Part shown: piece after piece, positions 9,697-18,007 of the stretch
Layout: every line of letters begins with the position of its first letter
How positions within the stretch are numbered: position 1 is the stretch's first letter
Assembly: GCA_000751295.2 (NCBI GenBank)
Contig: CCMO02000001.1
Location: 1,475,501 to 1,539,500 of the forward strand
Source: a bacterium YEK0313
GTDB taxonomy: Bacteria > Pseudomonadota > Alphaproteobacteria > Rhizobiales > Phreatobacteraceae
Direction: 5' to 3'
Length of the DNA stretch: 64,000 nucleotides
Translations under genes and position numbers: made by a program
Notes under the pieces: generated by a model
What the model saw: only the letters and a program-made list of their open reading frames with translations
What the model was told of the DNA's origin: nothing
Databases searched by the model: none

Positions 9697-10550
9697 CCGA
9701 CCGTCCCGCCGATCCGGCCGACGATCTCGTCACCGGTCCGCTCACCTATCGCGACGGCCTGCTCGACGGCCAGGTCGTGCTGGTCTCCGGCGCCGGCAGC
9801 GGCATCGGCAAGGCGATCGCCATCCAGTGCGCCCGGCTCGGCGCCAAAGTCGCGATCTGCGGCCGCAAGGCCGAAAAGCTCGAGGCGACCGCCGCGCTGA
9901 TCCGCGGCTTCGGCGGTGATGTGCTGGTGCGCCCGGTGTCGATCCGCGATCCCGACGAGGTCGGCCGCCTTCATGCCGAGGTCTGGCAGCATTTCGGCCG
10001 GCTCGACCACCTCGTCAACAATGCCGGCGGCCAGTTCCCGCAGGCGGCCATCGACTATTCGGTGAAGGGCTGGAACGCGGTCATCGACACCAACCTGACC
10101 GGCACCTGGCACATGATGCAGGCCGCCGCCCGCGCCTGGCGCGACCGCGGCATCGAGGGCTCGATCGTCAACATCGTCACGGTGATCTGGCGTGGCATGC
10201 CCGGCGTCGCCCATACCTGCGCGGCCCGTGCCGGCGTCATCTATCTCTCCAAGACGGTGGCGATCGAATGGGCGCCGCTCGGCATCCGCGTCAACTGCGT
10301 CGCGCCCGGGGCGATCGGCACCGAGGGCATGGACGTCTATTCCGACGAAGCCCGGCGCGACCTGCCCCGTTCGAACCTGATGCAGCGGTTCGGCAAGGCT
10401 CGCGACGTCGCCGACGCGGTCACCTATCTCGTCGGCCCGAGCGGCGCCTTCGTCACCGGCGAGGTGATGGTGGTGGATGGCGGCAACCAGGTCTGGGGCG
10501 ACCAGTGGACCATTCCCCGTCCCGCCTATTTCGGCGGCACCGGCGCGTAG
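9693..10550 (+). CDS. Short-chain dehydrogenase, 2,4-dienoyl-CoA reductase-like, with atypical active site
   Basis: A 285-residue SDR that overlaps the AtuA-like gene as ATGA. It has the NADP-binding motif SGAGSGIGKA and NNAGG. The layout around EWAPLGIRVNCVAPGAIGTEG resembles peroxisomal and mitochondrial 2,4-dienoyl-CoA reductases. The usual YxxxK pair is missing: the region reads VAHTCAARAGV, so Arg stands where Lys is expected, no Tyr is present, and the usual Ser position is Val/Thr. DECR-type enzymes also lack the Tyr but keep Lys. It could be a reductase for a dienoyl-CoA intermediate of the pathway or an altered, possibly inactive enzyme. Confidence 0.85.
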   Translation: MTDRPADPADDLVTGPLTYRDGLLDGQVVLVSGAGSGIGKAIAIQCARLGAKVAICGRKAEKLEATAALIRGFGGDVLVRPVSIRDPDEVGRLHAEVWQHFGRLDHLVNNAGGQFPQAAIDYSVKGWNAVIDTNLTGTWHMMQAAARAWRDRGIEGSIVNIVTVIWRGMPGVAHTCAARAGVIYLSKTVAIEWAPLGIRVNCVAPGAIGTEGMDVYSDEARRDLPRSNLMQRFGKARDVADAVTYLVGPSGAFVTGEVMVVDGGNQVWGDQWTIPRPAYFGGTGA

Positions 10551-10637
10551 CGCCGTACCGGTCGGGCGCTGCGCAGACGGCGGCGTCCTTTGAGACCCGA
10601 GCGCGGCGAGCCTCGAAGCGCGACGGCTCCTGCTGCG

Positions 10638-10665
10638 GAGCATAGCCGGCGCAGCGGCTATGCTC
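10638..10665. terminator. Hairpin between convergent SDR and amino-acid binding protein genes
   Basis: A 10-bp perfect stem GAGCATAGCC (10638-10647) pairs with 10656-10665 across an 8-nt loop. It lies 87 bp after the SDR stop and 5 bp from the stop of the opposing gene, so it can serve both strands. Confidence 0.65.
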
Positions 10666-10670
10666 TCGCT

Positions 10671-11732
10671 TCACCGCAGCGGCGGCGCGTAGAGGATGCC
10701 GCCGAGGTTCCAGAGCTGGTTCAGCCCGCGCGGGATGCCGAGGCGCGACTGGACGCCGACATTGCGTTCATAGATCTCGGCATAGTTGCCGACCGCCTTG
10801 ACCGCCTGGACCGCCCAGGTCGGATCGAGCCCGAGCCGCGCGCCGAAGCCGCCGTCGGCGCCGACGAAGCGGCGCACGTCGGGCTTGGCCGAGTTCATCG
10901 CATCCGCGACGGTCTGCGAGGAGATGCCGAGCTCCTCGGCATTGACGAGGGCGAAGCCTACCCATTTGACGATATTGAACCAGGCGACGTCGTCCTGGCG
11001 CACGGCCGGCCCGAGCGGCTCCTTGGAGATGACGTCGGGCAGGATCACCGCATCGGCCGGCCGCGGCAGGCTGAGGCGATCGGCATAGAGCGCCGACATG
11101 TCCCGGGTCATCACGTCGCAGGTGCCGGTTTCGAAGGCCTTGAGCGCTTCGGCGGCGGTCGGGAACGGCCGCGCCTCCAGCTTCATGCCGTTGGCCTGGA
11201 AGAAGTCGCGCAGATTGGCTTCGGTGGTCGTGCCCGGCTGCACGCAGACGGTCGCGCCGTCGAGTTCGAGGGCCGAGGTGACCGCCGGCCGCCGGGCCAC
11301 CATGAAGCCCTGGCCGTCATGATAGGTGATGCCGGCGAACAGCACGCCCTGGGCGCCGGTCTCACGCTCGAGCGCCCAGGTCGAATTGCGCGAGAGCACG
11401 TCGATACGCCTCTGCACCAGCGCCTCGAAACGCTCGCTGGCGGCGAGCGGCACGAATTCGACCTTGGCCGGATCGTTGAAGATCGCCGCCGCCAGCGCGC
11501 GGCAGAAGTCGACGTCAAAGCCCGCCCACTGGCCCTTGTCGTCGTGCGCCGAGAAGCCTGCGAGGCCCTGGCTGACGCCGCAGACGAGCTTGCCGCGATC
11601 GCGCACGGTCTTCAGGGTCTGTGCCGAAGCCGCGGCCGCGCCGGCGAGGACCAGCGTCGCCGCGAGAGCGAGCCGTTGGATGGTGGCGAAGACGGCGACG
11701 CACGGGCGGGCCGGCGGGGCAACCGAGGACAT
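10671..11732 (-). CDS. Amino-acid ABC transporter substrate-binding protein (AapJ-like), solitary
   Basis: A 353-residue periplasmic binding protein with a signal peptide ending near ASAQ (about residue 38). After it come KTVRDRGKLVCGV, GFDVDFCRALAAA, STWALERETG and TCDVMTRD, all typical of AapJ general L-amino-acid binding proteins. No AapQMP permease or ATPase genes are nearby, so it must use components encoded elsewhere or act as a sensor. Downstream on the same strand are unrelated envelope genes, so co-function is not implied. Confidence 0.88.
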   Translation of the reverse strand: MSSVAPPARPCVAVFATIQRLALAATLVLAGAAAASAQTLKTVRDRGKLVCGVSQGLAGFSAHDDKGQWAGFDVDFCRALAAAIFNDPAKVEFVPLAASERFEALVQRRIDVLSRNSTWALERETGAQGVLFAGITYHDGQGFMVARRPAVTSALELDGATVCVQPGTTTEANLRDFFQANGMKLEARPFPTAAEALKAFETGTCDVMTRDMSALYADRLSLPRPADAVILPDVISKEPLGPAVRQDDVAWFNIVKWVGFALVNAEELGISSQTVADAMNSAKPDVRRFVGADGGFGARLGLDPTWAVQAVKAVGNYAEIYERNVGVQSRLGIPRGLNQLWNLGGILYAPPLR

Positions 11733-11770
11733 GGGATCTCTGCTCCGGGTCGAGAGGGGGACCCGCGGCG

Positions 11771-12433
11771 TCAGAGCGCCGCGGCGTGCCGGACGATGAC
11801 CTTGGTGCCGACGGGCACACGGTCATAGAGGTCGGTGACGTCGCTATTGACCAGCCGGAAGCAGCCCGATGACACGGACTGGCCGATCGTCTGCGGCTGG
11901 TTGGTGCCGTGGATGCGGTAGATGGTGGCGCCGAGATAGAGCCCCCGCGCGCCCATCGGATTGCCCGGGCCGCCGGCCATGAAGCGCGGCAGATAGGGCT
12001 GGCGCGTGATCATCTCCGGCGGCGGCCGCCAGTCCGGCCATTCGGCCTTGCGCGAGATCCGCTGGATGCCCGACCACTGGAAGCCCTCGCGGCCGACGCC
12101 GATGCCGTAGCGCAGGGCCCGGTTGTTGCCCTGGACGAGATAGAGGAAGCGCTCGGAGGTGTGGATGATGACGGTTCCCGGCGGCTCGTTGGTGCGGAAA
12201 TAGACCATCTGGCGCGCGAAGGGGCCTTCGAGCCGTTCGGCTTCCGGCGTCGGCACCCGCCCCGGCTCGTCGCCGATATCCATCGTCTCGCGCGCGGCCG
12301 ACGCCGGTGCGCCCTGGGCGAGCGCCGTGCCTGCGCCGAGGGTCGCCAGGCCGCAGCCGGCCAGCGCCAGGCCGAAAGCCATGGCCCGCCAGGACGGGCG
12401 CGCCGGACACTCCATGCGAAAAGCCGATGTCAT
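11771..12433 (-). CDS. L,D-transpeptidase (YkuD domain), exported
   Basis: A 220-residue periplasmic enzyme that makes 3-3 cross-links in peptidoglycan or anchors proteins to it. It starts MTSAFRMEC; GAGGTGG lies upstream at good spacing, while the farther ATG at 12454 has none. A hydrophobic segment MAFGLALAGCGLATLGAG followed by ALAQ gives a signal peptide. The YkuD catalytic part has HGTNQPQTIG and SSGCFRL, with Cys as nucleophile. The lipoprotein gene upstream is 43 bp away on the same strand, so the two may be co-transcribed. Confidence 0.92.
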   Translation of the reverse strand: MTSAFRMECPARPSWRAMAFGLALAGCGLATLGAGTALAQGAPASAARETMDIGDEPGRVPTPEAERLEGPFARQMVYFRTNEPPGTVIIHTSERFLYLVQGNNRALRYGIGVGREGFQWSGIQRISRKAEWPDWRPPPEMITRQPYLPRFMAGGPGNPMGARGLYLGATIYRIHGTNQPQTIGQSVSSGCFRLVNSDVTDLYDRVPVGTKVIVRHAAAL

Positions 12434-12476
12434 GCTGTCCACCTCGTTCGTCATGGGAAAAGGCGAGAAGGCGCCG

Positions 12477-12998
12477 TCAGCCCGGGCAGCGCACATAGAC
12501 CATGGTGCCGTAGCGCTCGGCGATCTCCGGATTGATGAAGCGCAGCACCACGAGCGACGAGCTGAAGGAGACGACTTCGCGGTCGTTGCGGTCGCCGGCC
12601 GGCACGTCGAAGCCGAGATAGGTCTTGCCGTCGGGACTGCCCTTCAGCTTCAGCTCGTAGGGCGTCGCGTCGTCGGCAATATGCATCATCACGCCGTCGG
12701 TCGGGCCCTTGGTGATCACATAGGGCTGGCGGCACTGGGTGCGCGCCTGCGCCTCGGTGCGCGCCCGGTCCTGGTCGCGCCGATAGGAGGCGACGCCCCA
12801 GCGCCCGACCAGGCCTTCGGTCGGATAGGCGCCCGGCAGGCTCGCGCGCTGCTGCGCGCCCGGCTCGGGCGTGCTGGCGCAACCGGAGACGAGCAGCGCG
12901 ATGGCAAGGGCGGCGAAGGTAACGGCGGCAGGCTTGGTCAGGGAGCGGAAGGACTGCAACAGGGGCGTCGACGATATCGGGCTAGGGGACGGCGGCAT
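12477..12998 (-). CDS. Putative lipoprotein of unknown function
   Basis: A 173-residue protein with a hydrophobic N-terminal segment (about residues 23-38) ending in the lipobox LVSGC, so it is probably lipidated at Cys39. The mature part has one cysteine after a charged stretch (RTQC) and a second near the C-terminus (VRCPG), which could form a disulfide. No catalytic motif is seen. It lies upstream of the L,D-transpeptidase on the same strand and may act in the envelope. Confidence 0.75.
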   Translation of the reverse strand: MPPSPSPISSTPLLQSFRSLTKPAAVTFAALAIALLVSGCASTPEPGAQQRASLPGAYPTEGLVGRWGVASYRRDQDRARTEAQARTQCRQPYVITKGPTDGVMMHIADDATPYELKLKGSPDGKTYLGFDVPAGDRNDREVVSFSSSLVVLRFINPEIAERYGTMVYVRCPG

Positions 12999-13168
12999 GA
13001 ATGCATCCTCGGCGAGCCATTACCGGGGGAGAGACTAGGAGGTTCCGTCCGGTCTGTCACCCGCCCGATCGAAACTTGGAATCCGCTCCGTTCAACATGG
13101 ACTGCCGAAGCCTTCTTCTATCGCGCGAGACGCGACATCGTTCGCCGGCTCCGGCGGCACCGGGAAGG

Positions 13169-13447
13169 CTAACTCTCTCCCTTGCCTTTGGTTCCACTGC
13201 CCGGCGACGGCTGGCCCGACATCTGCCCGAACAGCCCCTTGAACAGTTCCGGCATCCAGTCGGTGCTGCCCGGGATGCCCGACAGCCACATGCGCGCCAG
13301 GCCTTCGGGCGAAAATCGCTGCGCCTCGGCCATCATGCGTTTCTCGACCTCGGCGAGAAAGGCCTGCTGCATGGGCTGGACGTCGGGCAGGCCGAGAAAG
13401 GCGCGGGCCTCCACCGGCGTGCAGTCGATATTGATGGTGATCTTCAT
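13169..13447 (-). CDS. DUF6489-like small protein
   Basis: A 92-residue cytoplasmic protein starting MKITINIDCTPVEARAFLGLPDV, preceded by GGAGG at good spacing. The start pattern (beta strand, then TPxEARxFLGLPDV) is one I know from DUF6489 proteins of alphaproteobacteria, which have no established function. It ends in a Ser/Gly/Lys-rich tail. It lies 119 bp beyond the end of the eight-gene operon and may or may not be read with it. Confidence 0.75.
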   Translation of the reverse strand: MKITINIDCTPVEARAFLGLPDVQPMQQAFLAEVEKRMMAEAQRFSPEGLARMWLSGIPGSTDWMPELFKGLFGQMSGQPSPGSGTKGKGES

Positions 13448-13566
13448 GGGCGATCCTCCGCCTGCATCCCCTCTGATGCGCCGCTCCCGCCGGTTCCGCG
13501 CCGGCGAGGAAGGAGCATCGGATTGCAGCATAGATGGATCGTCGCGTGAAGCGGACGCTGCCTTCG

Positions 13567-14328
13567 TCAGTCGCCACGCGGCGCCATGGTCTTCAGCCCG
13601 GCAGTCTCGCCGCCGTCGACGGTCAGGATGGTGCCGTTGACGAAGGAGGATTGCGGCGACAGAAGCCAGGCGACCGCTTCGGCAATGTCGTCCGGCGTGC
13701 CGAGCCGGTTCGCCGGGATGCGGCTCGCAAGCTGGGCGCGCCGTCCGGGAATGGCCAGCGTCGCCGCCATCATGCGCGTCTCGACCTGGCCCGGGCAGAT
13801 GGCATTGACGCGCACGCTCGCGCCGATCTCCAGCGCGAGCGCCTGGGTCAGGCCGAGCAGCGCCGCCTTGGACGCGCTGTAGAGCGCCAATCCCTCCTCG
13901 CCGACCTTGCCCGCGACGGACGACATCATCACCACGGCGCCGCCCGCCGCCGCGAGGCCCGCGAGCGCGTGCCGGGTGAACAGGAAGGCCGAACGGACAT
14001 TGACCGCCATCAGCCTGTCCCAGTCGGCGACGGTCGCCCGTGCGAAATCCTGGCGGGCGGTCATGCCGGCATTGTTGACCAGTCCCGCAATCCGACCGCC
14101 GCCGAGCCGCATTGCTGCTGCCACCGCCTCGAGGCAGTGCGTTTCATCGCTCGCATCACCGGCCACGAAGATCGCGCCCGGCGCCGTCGCCGCGAGCGCG
14201 GCGGCGGCGGTCTCGTCCCGGCCGGTGAACACCACCCGGGCGCCGGCCGCCGCAAGCCGGCGCACCGTGGCCGCGCCGATGCCGTGGGTGCCGCCGGTGA
14301 CCAGCGCGACGTCATGATCACGTGTCAT
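13567..14328 (-). CDS. SDR family oxidoreductase, last gene of the eight-gene operon
   Basis: A 253-residue classical SDR with TGGTHGIG (NAD(P) binding), NNAGM, MMSSVAG (catalytic Ser) and YSASK (catalytic Tyr and Lys). Unlike the SDR at 9693-10550, its active site is intact. It starts 3 bp after the aminotransferase stop. In the operon it could oxidise or reduce a hydroxy intermediate; its substrate cannot be read from sequence. Confidence 0.9.
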   Translation of the reverse strand: MTRDHDVALVTGGTHGIGAATVRRLAAAGARVVFTGRDETAAAALAATAPGAIFVAGDASDETHCLEAVAAAMRLGGGRIAGLVNNAGMTARQDFARATVADWDRLMAVNVRSAFLFTRHALAGLAAAGGAVVMMSSVAGKVGEEGLALYSASKAALLGLTQALALEIGASVRVNAICPGQVETRMMAATLAIPGRRAQLASRIPANRLGTPDDIAEAVAWLLSPQSSFVNGTILTVDGGETAGLKTMAPRGD

Positions 14329-14331
14329 GGG

Positions 14332-15267
14332 TCAGTCCGCATAGATGACCGGGGTGGCGAGCCAGCCCTCGTCATGGCGCTGCCAGTAGAGGTCGTGCAG
14401 CCGGCGCGAGATGAGGCCGGGCCGGCCGTCGCCGAGCTGCCGGCCGTCGAGCCGCGTGACCGGCATCACCCCGCCCGCCGTGCTGGTCAGGAAGATCTCG
14501 TCGGCTTCCGCGAGTTCGGCCACGCTGACCGGCCGGACCTCGACCGGGATCTGCAGCTCGGCGGCGAGCTCGATCATCGTGCGCCGGGTCATGCCCTCGA
14601 ACACCCCGCGGTCGGGCGTCGCCAGCCGGCCGTTCCTGACCGCGAACAGGTTGAAGCCGGCGCCCTCGGTGACGTTGCCGACCCGGTCCGGCAGGACCGC
14701 CACCACCGCGTCGCGGTCATAGGCCTCGAAAATGCCCATGGTCAGGTCGAGCCAGTGGAAGTTCTTGATCCGCGGATCGACCGCCTCGGGCGGAATGCGC
14801 TGCTGCGAGGCGACGATCATGCTGAGGCCGTCGCGCCGCTGCTCGTCATTGGCGATCCAGACGAAGGGCTGCGCGAAGACGTAGAGCCGGTTCTGGCAGA
14901 GCCGCGGATCGCGGGTGCCGCGTGGCGGCACGCCGCGCGTGCAGGTCATCTGGACATAGGCGTCCCTGAGGCCGCTGCGGCTGACGCATTGATGCAGGAT
15001 CTCGATCAGCTCGGCGCGCGAGCAGGGCAGCGTCATGCGCAGGCCCGCCATCGACGCGTAGAAGCGGTCGACATAGTCGTCGAGCCGGAAGAAGCGCCCC
15101 TTCCAGACATGGACCACGTCATAGGTTGCGTCCGACCTGACGAAGCCGCGATCGATGATCGGGATCCGGGCTTCGCCGAGCGGCACATACTGGCCGTCGA
15201 CATAGGCGATGCCCTCGGACGGAGGGGCTGCGGGCAGAACGGCATCGGGCAGAGCGGCATGGGTCAT
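14332..15267 (-). CDS. Class IV aminotransferase (D-amino acid/branched-chain aminotransferase-like)
   Basis: A 311-residue PLP enzyme of fold type IV. Lys168 in the segment DPRIKNFHWLDL is the likely PLP lysine, and the motif VTEGAGFNLFAV holds the glutamate that contacts the pyridine ring. N-terminal features GEARIPIIDRGF and DATYDVVHVW fit the family. It may transaminate a D- or branched amino acid, or lyse aminodeoxychorismate-like compounds; the context of an amidase and a deacetylase points to an amino compound released by hydrolysis. It lies 27 bp after the AroE-like gene. Confidence 0.87.
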   Translation of the reverse strand: MTHAALPDAVLPAAPPSEGIAYVDGQYVPLGEARIPIIDRGFVRSDATYDVVHVWKGRFFRLDDYVDRFYASMAGLRMTLPCSRAELIEILHQCVSRSGLRDAYVQMTCTRGVPPRGTRDPRLCQNRLYVFAQPFVWIANDEQRRDGLSMIVASQQRIPPEAVDPRIKNFHWLDLTMGIFEAYDRDAVVAVLPDRVGNVTEGAGFNLFAVRNGRLATPDRGVFEGMTRRTMIELAAELQIPVEVRPVSVAELAEADEIFLTSTAGGVMPVTRLDGRQLGDGRPGLISRRLHDLYWQRHDEGWLATPVIYAD

Positions 15268-15294
15268 GGCGGCCTCGCGGTCGTTGCATTCAGA

Positions 15295-16101
15295 TCAGGC
15301 GAAATGATCGGGCAGGATATGGCCGAGCAGCGGCATGAGCTGCCCGTTCAGCATGGGCCTGCCATCGATATGGCGGGCGCCCCGCGCGGCGGCGGCATGG
15401 GCGAGCGCGGTCGGCATCGGCGCGATGAGCGCCTCGGCGACCCAGGATCCCGGCCCGATCAGCGCCGCGTCGAACGGCAGACCGTCCCCGGGCGACAGTC
15501 CGAGCGAGGTCGCGTTGACGACCAGATCGGCGCCGGGCCTGCCCGTGGCGCTGGCCTTGACGGCGAGCCGCGGGCAGGCCGCGGCGATCCGGCCGGCGAG
15601 ATCCTTCGCCCTGGCCGGGCTGCGGTTGACGATGTCGATGCTCCCGGCCCTCGCCGCGGCCAGCGCAAAGGCGATCGACGCCGCCGCGCCGCCGGCTCCC
15701 GCCAGCAGGACGCGGGCGCCGGCCGGATCGAAACCTTCGGCCCTCAGGCCTGTGACGAAGCCTTCGCCGTCGAAGGTTTCGCCGACGAGCCGCCCGTCAG
15801 GCTCGCGCCTGACGGCATTGACCGTGCCGGCGAGCCGGGCGCGCGGCCCGAGCGCGTCGCAGAGGCGGGCGGCGTCGAGCTTGTGCGGGATGGAGACGAC
15901 GAAACCTGCGAGATTGCCGAGCCGGGCAAGGCCCCGCCAGGCCTCGGCGAGGCCTTCGGCGGCGGCATGCAGCCCGACCGTCACCGCATCGAGCCCACGT
16001 TCGGCGAAGAGGGCATTGAAGGCCTGGGGCGTCCGGACCTGGGCGATCGGATCGGCGAGAAGGCCGACGAGACGGGTGGTGCCGGAGATCTGCATGGGCA
16101 T
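15295..16101 (-). CDS. Shikimate dehydrogenase-like (AroE fold) protein with altered substrate pocket
   Basis: A 268-residue protein with the AroE two-domain layout: SIPHK with the catalytic Lys, GTVNAV, FDGEGF with the catalytic Asp, AGAGGAAASIA for nucleotide binding and a C-terminal GQL. The substrate motif normally read as HSxSP is QVRTP, so both serines that bind the shikimate carboxylate are changed to Val and Thr. It starts MPMQISG at 16101 (an ATG at 16095 is equally possible). In this catabolic operon it is probably not the biosynthetic enzyme but a paralogue acting on another hydroxy acid. Confidence 0.85.
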   Translation of the reverse strand: MPMQISGTTRLVGLLADPIAQVRTPQAFNALFAERGLDAVTVGLHAAAEGLAEAWRGLARLGNLAGFVVSIPHKLDAARLCDALGPRARLAGTVNAVRREPDGRLVGETFDGEGFVTGLRAEGFDPAGARVLLAGAGGAAASIAFALAAARAGSIDIVNRSPARAKDLAGRIAAACPRLAVKASATGRPGADLVVNATSLGLSPGDGLPFDAALIGPGSWVAEALIAPMPTALAHAAAARGARHIDGRPMLNGQLMPLLGHILPDHFA

Positions 16102-16129
16102 GGGCTCGGTTCGGGGGAGCGGCACGGCG

Positions 16130-17557
16130 TCAAAGCTTCGGATGGAGATGCGCCCAGGGCCGGGCCTTCTCGATCTCCGCGGCAAGGCGGAACAGCACAT
16201 GCTCGCCGCCGAGACCGGCGGTGATCTGGATGCCGATCGGCAGCCCCTCGCCGGTCGCCGCGAACGGCACGCTCGCCGCCGGCAGGCCGGCGACATTCGC
16301 CGGCGCGGTGAAGGCGAACGAGGCGATCACGCGGTCGAATGCCGCCTCGCCGCCGACCCGCGCCGCGTCGTAGTGGCCGAGCGGCGGTGGCGGGAAGGCG
16401 AGCGTCGGGGTCAACAGGACGTCGTATTCGTCGAGGAAGCGGCCAAGGCCGCGCGTGAGCGTCTGGAAGCAGACGAGATCGCCGATATAGTCGACGGCGA
16501 GCCGCCGCCGGCCGAGCTCGACGAGATACTGGTTGAGCGGCTCGAGCTCGCGCGCGAGATCGTCGACGGCAAGGCCGCGCGCTTCGGCGGCGGCGGTGAT
16601 GCCGCGCGTCACGGTCAATGGCCAGAACCGGCGCAGCGCCCGATGGAAGGCTTCGCCGTCGACGGCCGGACGGGTCCAGGTCACGGCGTGGCCGAGCCCG
16701 CCGAGCAGATCCGCAGCCTCGGCGACGGCGGCGCGGCAGCGCGGGTCGACCTCGGTGGCGAACAGCGCCTCGTCCATCACCGCGATCCGCAGCGGCCGGT
16801 CGCGCTGCGCGAGCGCGGCGAGGAAGCTGCCCTGCGCCGCCGGCGCGCGATAGGGATCGCCCGGCATGGAGCCGGCGGTCGCATCGAGCATGGCTGCGCT
16901 GTCGCGCACCGACCGGGTGACGACATGTTCGCTGGTGATGCCGCCGATCGACTCGCCGACATCCGGGCCGAGCGTGATCCGGCCGCGCGAGGGCTTCAGT
17001 CCGAACAGGCCGCAGGAGGAGGCGGGGATCCGGGTCGAACCGGCGCCGTCATTGGCATGCGCCAGGGCGACGAAGCCGGCGGCAACCGCCGCCGCCGCGC
17101 CGCCGCTGGAGCCGCCGGCGGAATGGCCGACATGCCAGGGATTGCGGGTCGGACCGTAGAGCATCGGCTCGGTCGTGCCGATCGTCACCATTTCCGGCAC
17201 GTTGGTCTTGCCCGCGATCACCAGGCCGGCCGAGCGGTAGCGGCGGGTCAGCTCGCTGTCGTGATCGACGACATTGCCGACGAACAGCTTGCTGCCATTG
17301 GTGGTCGGCGTGCCCGCCACATGGCAGTAGAAATCCTTGACGAGGAACGGCACGCCCCGGAACGGCCCCTCCGGCAGTCCGGCCGCGATCGCTGCCCGCG
17401 CCTCCTCATAGAGAGGCATGATCACCGCGTTGATCGCCGGGTTCAGCGCCTCGATCCGGGCGATGACAGCGTCGAGCAGCTCGGCCGGAGAGATCGCGCC
17501 GGATGCGACCAGCGCGGCCTGGCCGAGCCCGTCCAGGCGAAGAAGTTCGTCGGTCAT
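16130..17557 (-). CDS. Amidase signature family amidohydrolase
   Basis: A 475-residue amidase. The Ser-cisSer-Lys triad is visible as Lys74 (FLVKDF), Ser150 (AGGSSGG) and Ser174 (GAGSTRIP); the 24-residue spacing of the two serines matches the family. It hydrolyses an amide or carbamoyl bond, probably in the cytoplasm since no signal peptide is seen. It lies 19 bp after ridA and 28 bp before the AroE-like gene. Confidence 0.92.
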   Translation of the reverse strand: MTDELLRLDGLGQAALVASGAISPAELLDAVIARIEALNPAINAVIMPLYEEARAAIAAGLPEGPFRGVPFLVKDFYCHVAGTPTTNGSKLFVGNVVDHDSELTRRYRSAGLVIAGKTNVPEMVTIGTTEPMLYGPTRNPWHVGHSAGGSSGGAAAAVAAGFVALAHANDGAGSTRIPASSCGLFGLKPSRGRITLGPDVGESIGGITSEHVVTRSVRDSAAMLDATAGSMPGDPYRAPAAQGSFLAALAQRDRPLRIAVMDEALFATEVDPRCRAAVAEAADLLGGLGHAVTWTRPAVDGEAFHRALRRFWPLTVTRGITAAAEARGLAVDDLARELEPLNQYLVELGRRRLAVDYIGDLVCFQTLTRGLGRFLDEYDVLLTPTLAFPPPPLGHYDAARVGGEAAFDRVIASFAFTAPANVAGLPAASVPFAATGEGLPIGIQITAGLGGEHVLFRLAAEIEKARPWAHLHPKL

Positions 17558-17576
17558 CGATCCGCCCCCGTCGCGG

Positions 17577-17963
17577 TCAGTCGACTCGGGCGGCGATGCC
17601 GTCCACTTCGAGCCGCCAGCTTTCCTGGCCGAGCCCGGCGACGAGCATGAGCGACATGGCCGGCGGCGGTGTCGGCAGGATCCGGTTGCGGACCTCCCGG
17701 ATGGCCGGCAGATCCTCGCGCGAGACGACGAACAGGTTGAGCTTGACGAGATCGCCGAGGGTCATCCCGGCGGCGGCGAGAACCCGCTCGATATTGGCGA
17801 AGACGAGCTCGGTCTGCGCCGCCGCGCTGTCGGGCACATGGCCGCCGGCATCGCAGCCGACCTGGCCGGCGATCGACAGGACACGGGCGCCCGGCGGGAT
17901 CTCGACGGCATGGCTGTATTTGCCGAAGGGCGGGGCGATATCGGGAGCGATCAGGTGTTTCAT
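17577..17963 (-). CDS. RidA family protein (enamine/imine deaminase-like)
   Basis: A 128-residue YjgF/RidA protein starting MKHLIAPDIAPPFGKYSHA. RidA proteins hydrolyse reactive enamine or imine intermediates from PLP enzymes. The conserved arginine of active RidA is expected near residue 105; the region IREVRNRILP supplies arginines there, but I cannot assign it with certainty. Its place in an operon with an aminotransferase fits removal of an imine by-product. Confidence 0.9.
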   Translation of the reverse strand: MKHLIAPDIAPPFGKYSHAVEIPPGARVLSIAGQVGCDAGGHVPDSAAAQTELVFANIERVLAAAGMTLGDLVKLNLFVVSREDLPAIREVRNRILPTPPPAMSLMLVAGLGQESWRLEVDGIAARVD

Positions 17964-18007
17964 GACGGGTTTCCTTGGATGTTCGCCGTGCGGCGGCGGC
18001 CCGGCGC

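Noticed and set aside
13534..16224. Long plus-strand open frame over the SDR, aminotransferase and AroE-like genes
   Set aside because: No family motif and composition typical of the reverse strand of GC-rich genes.
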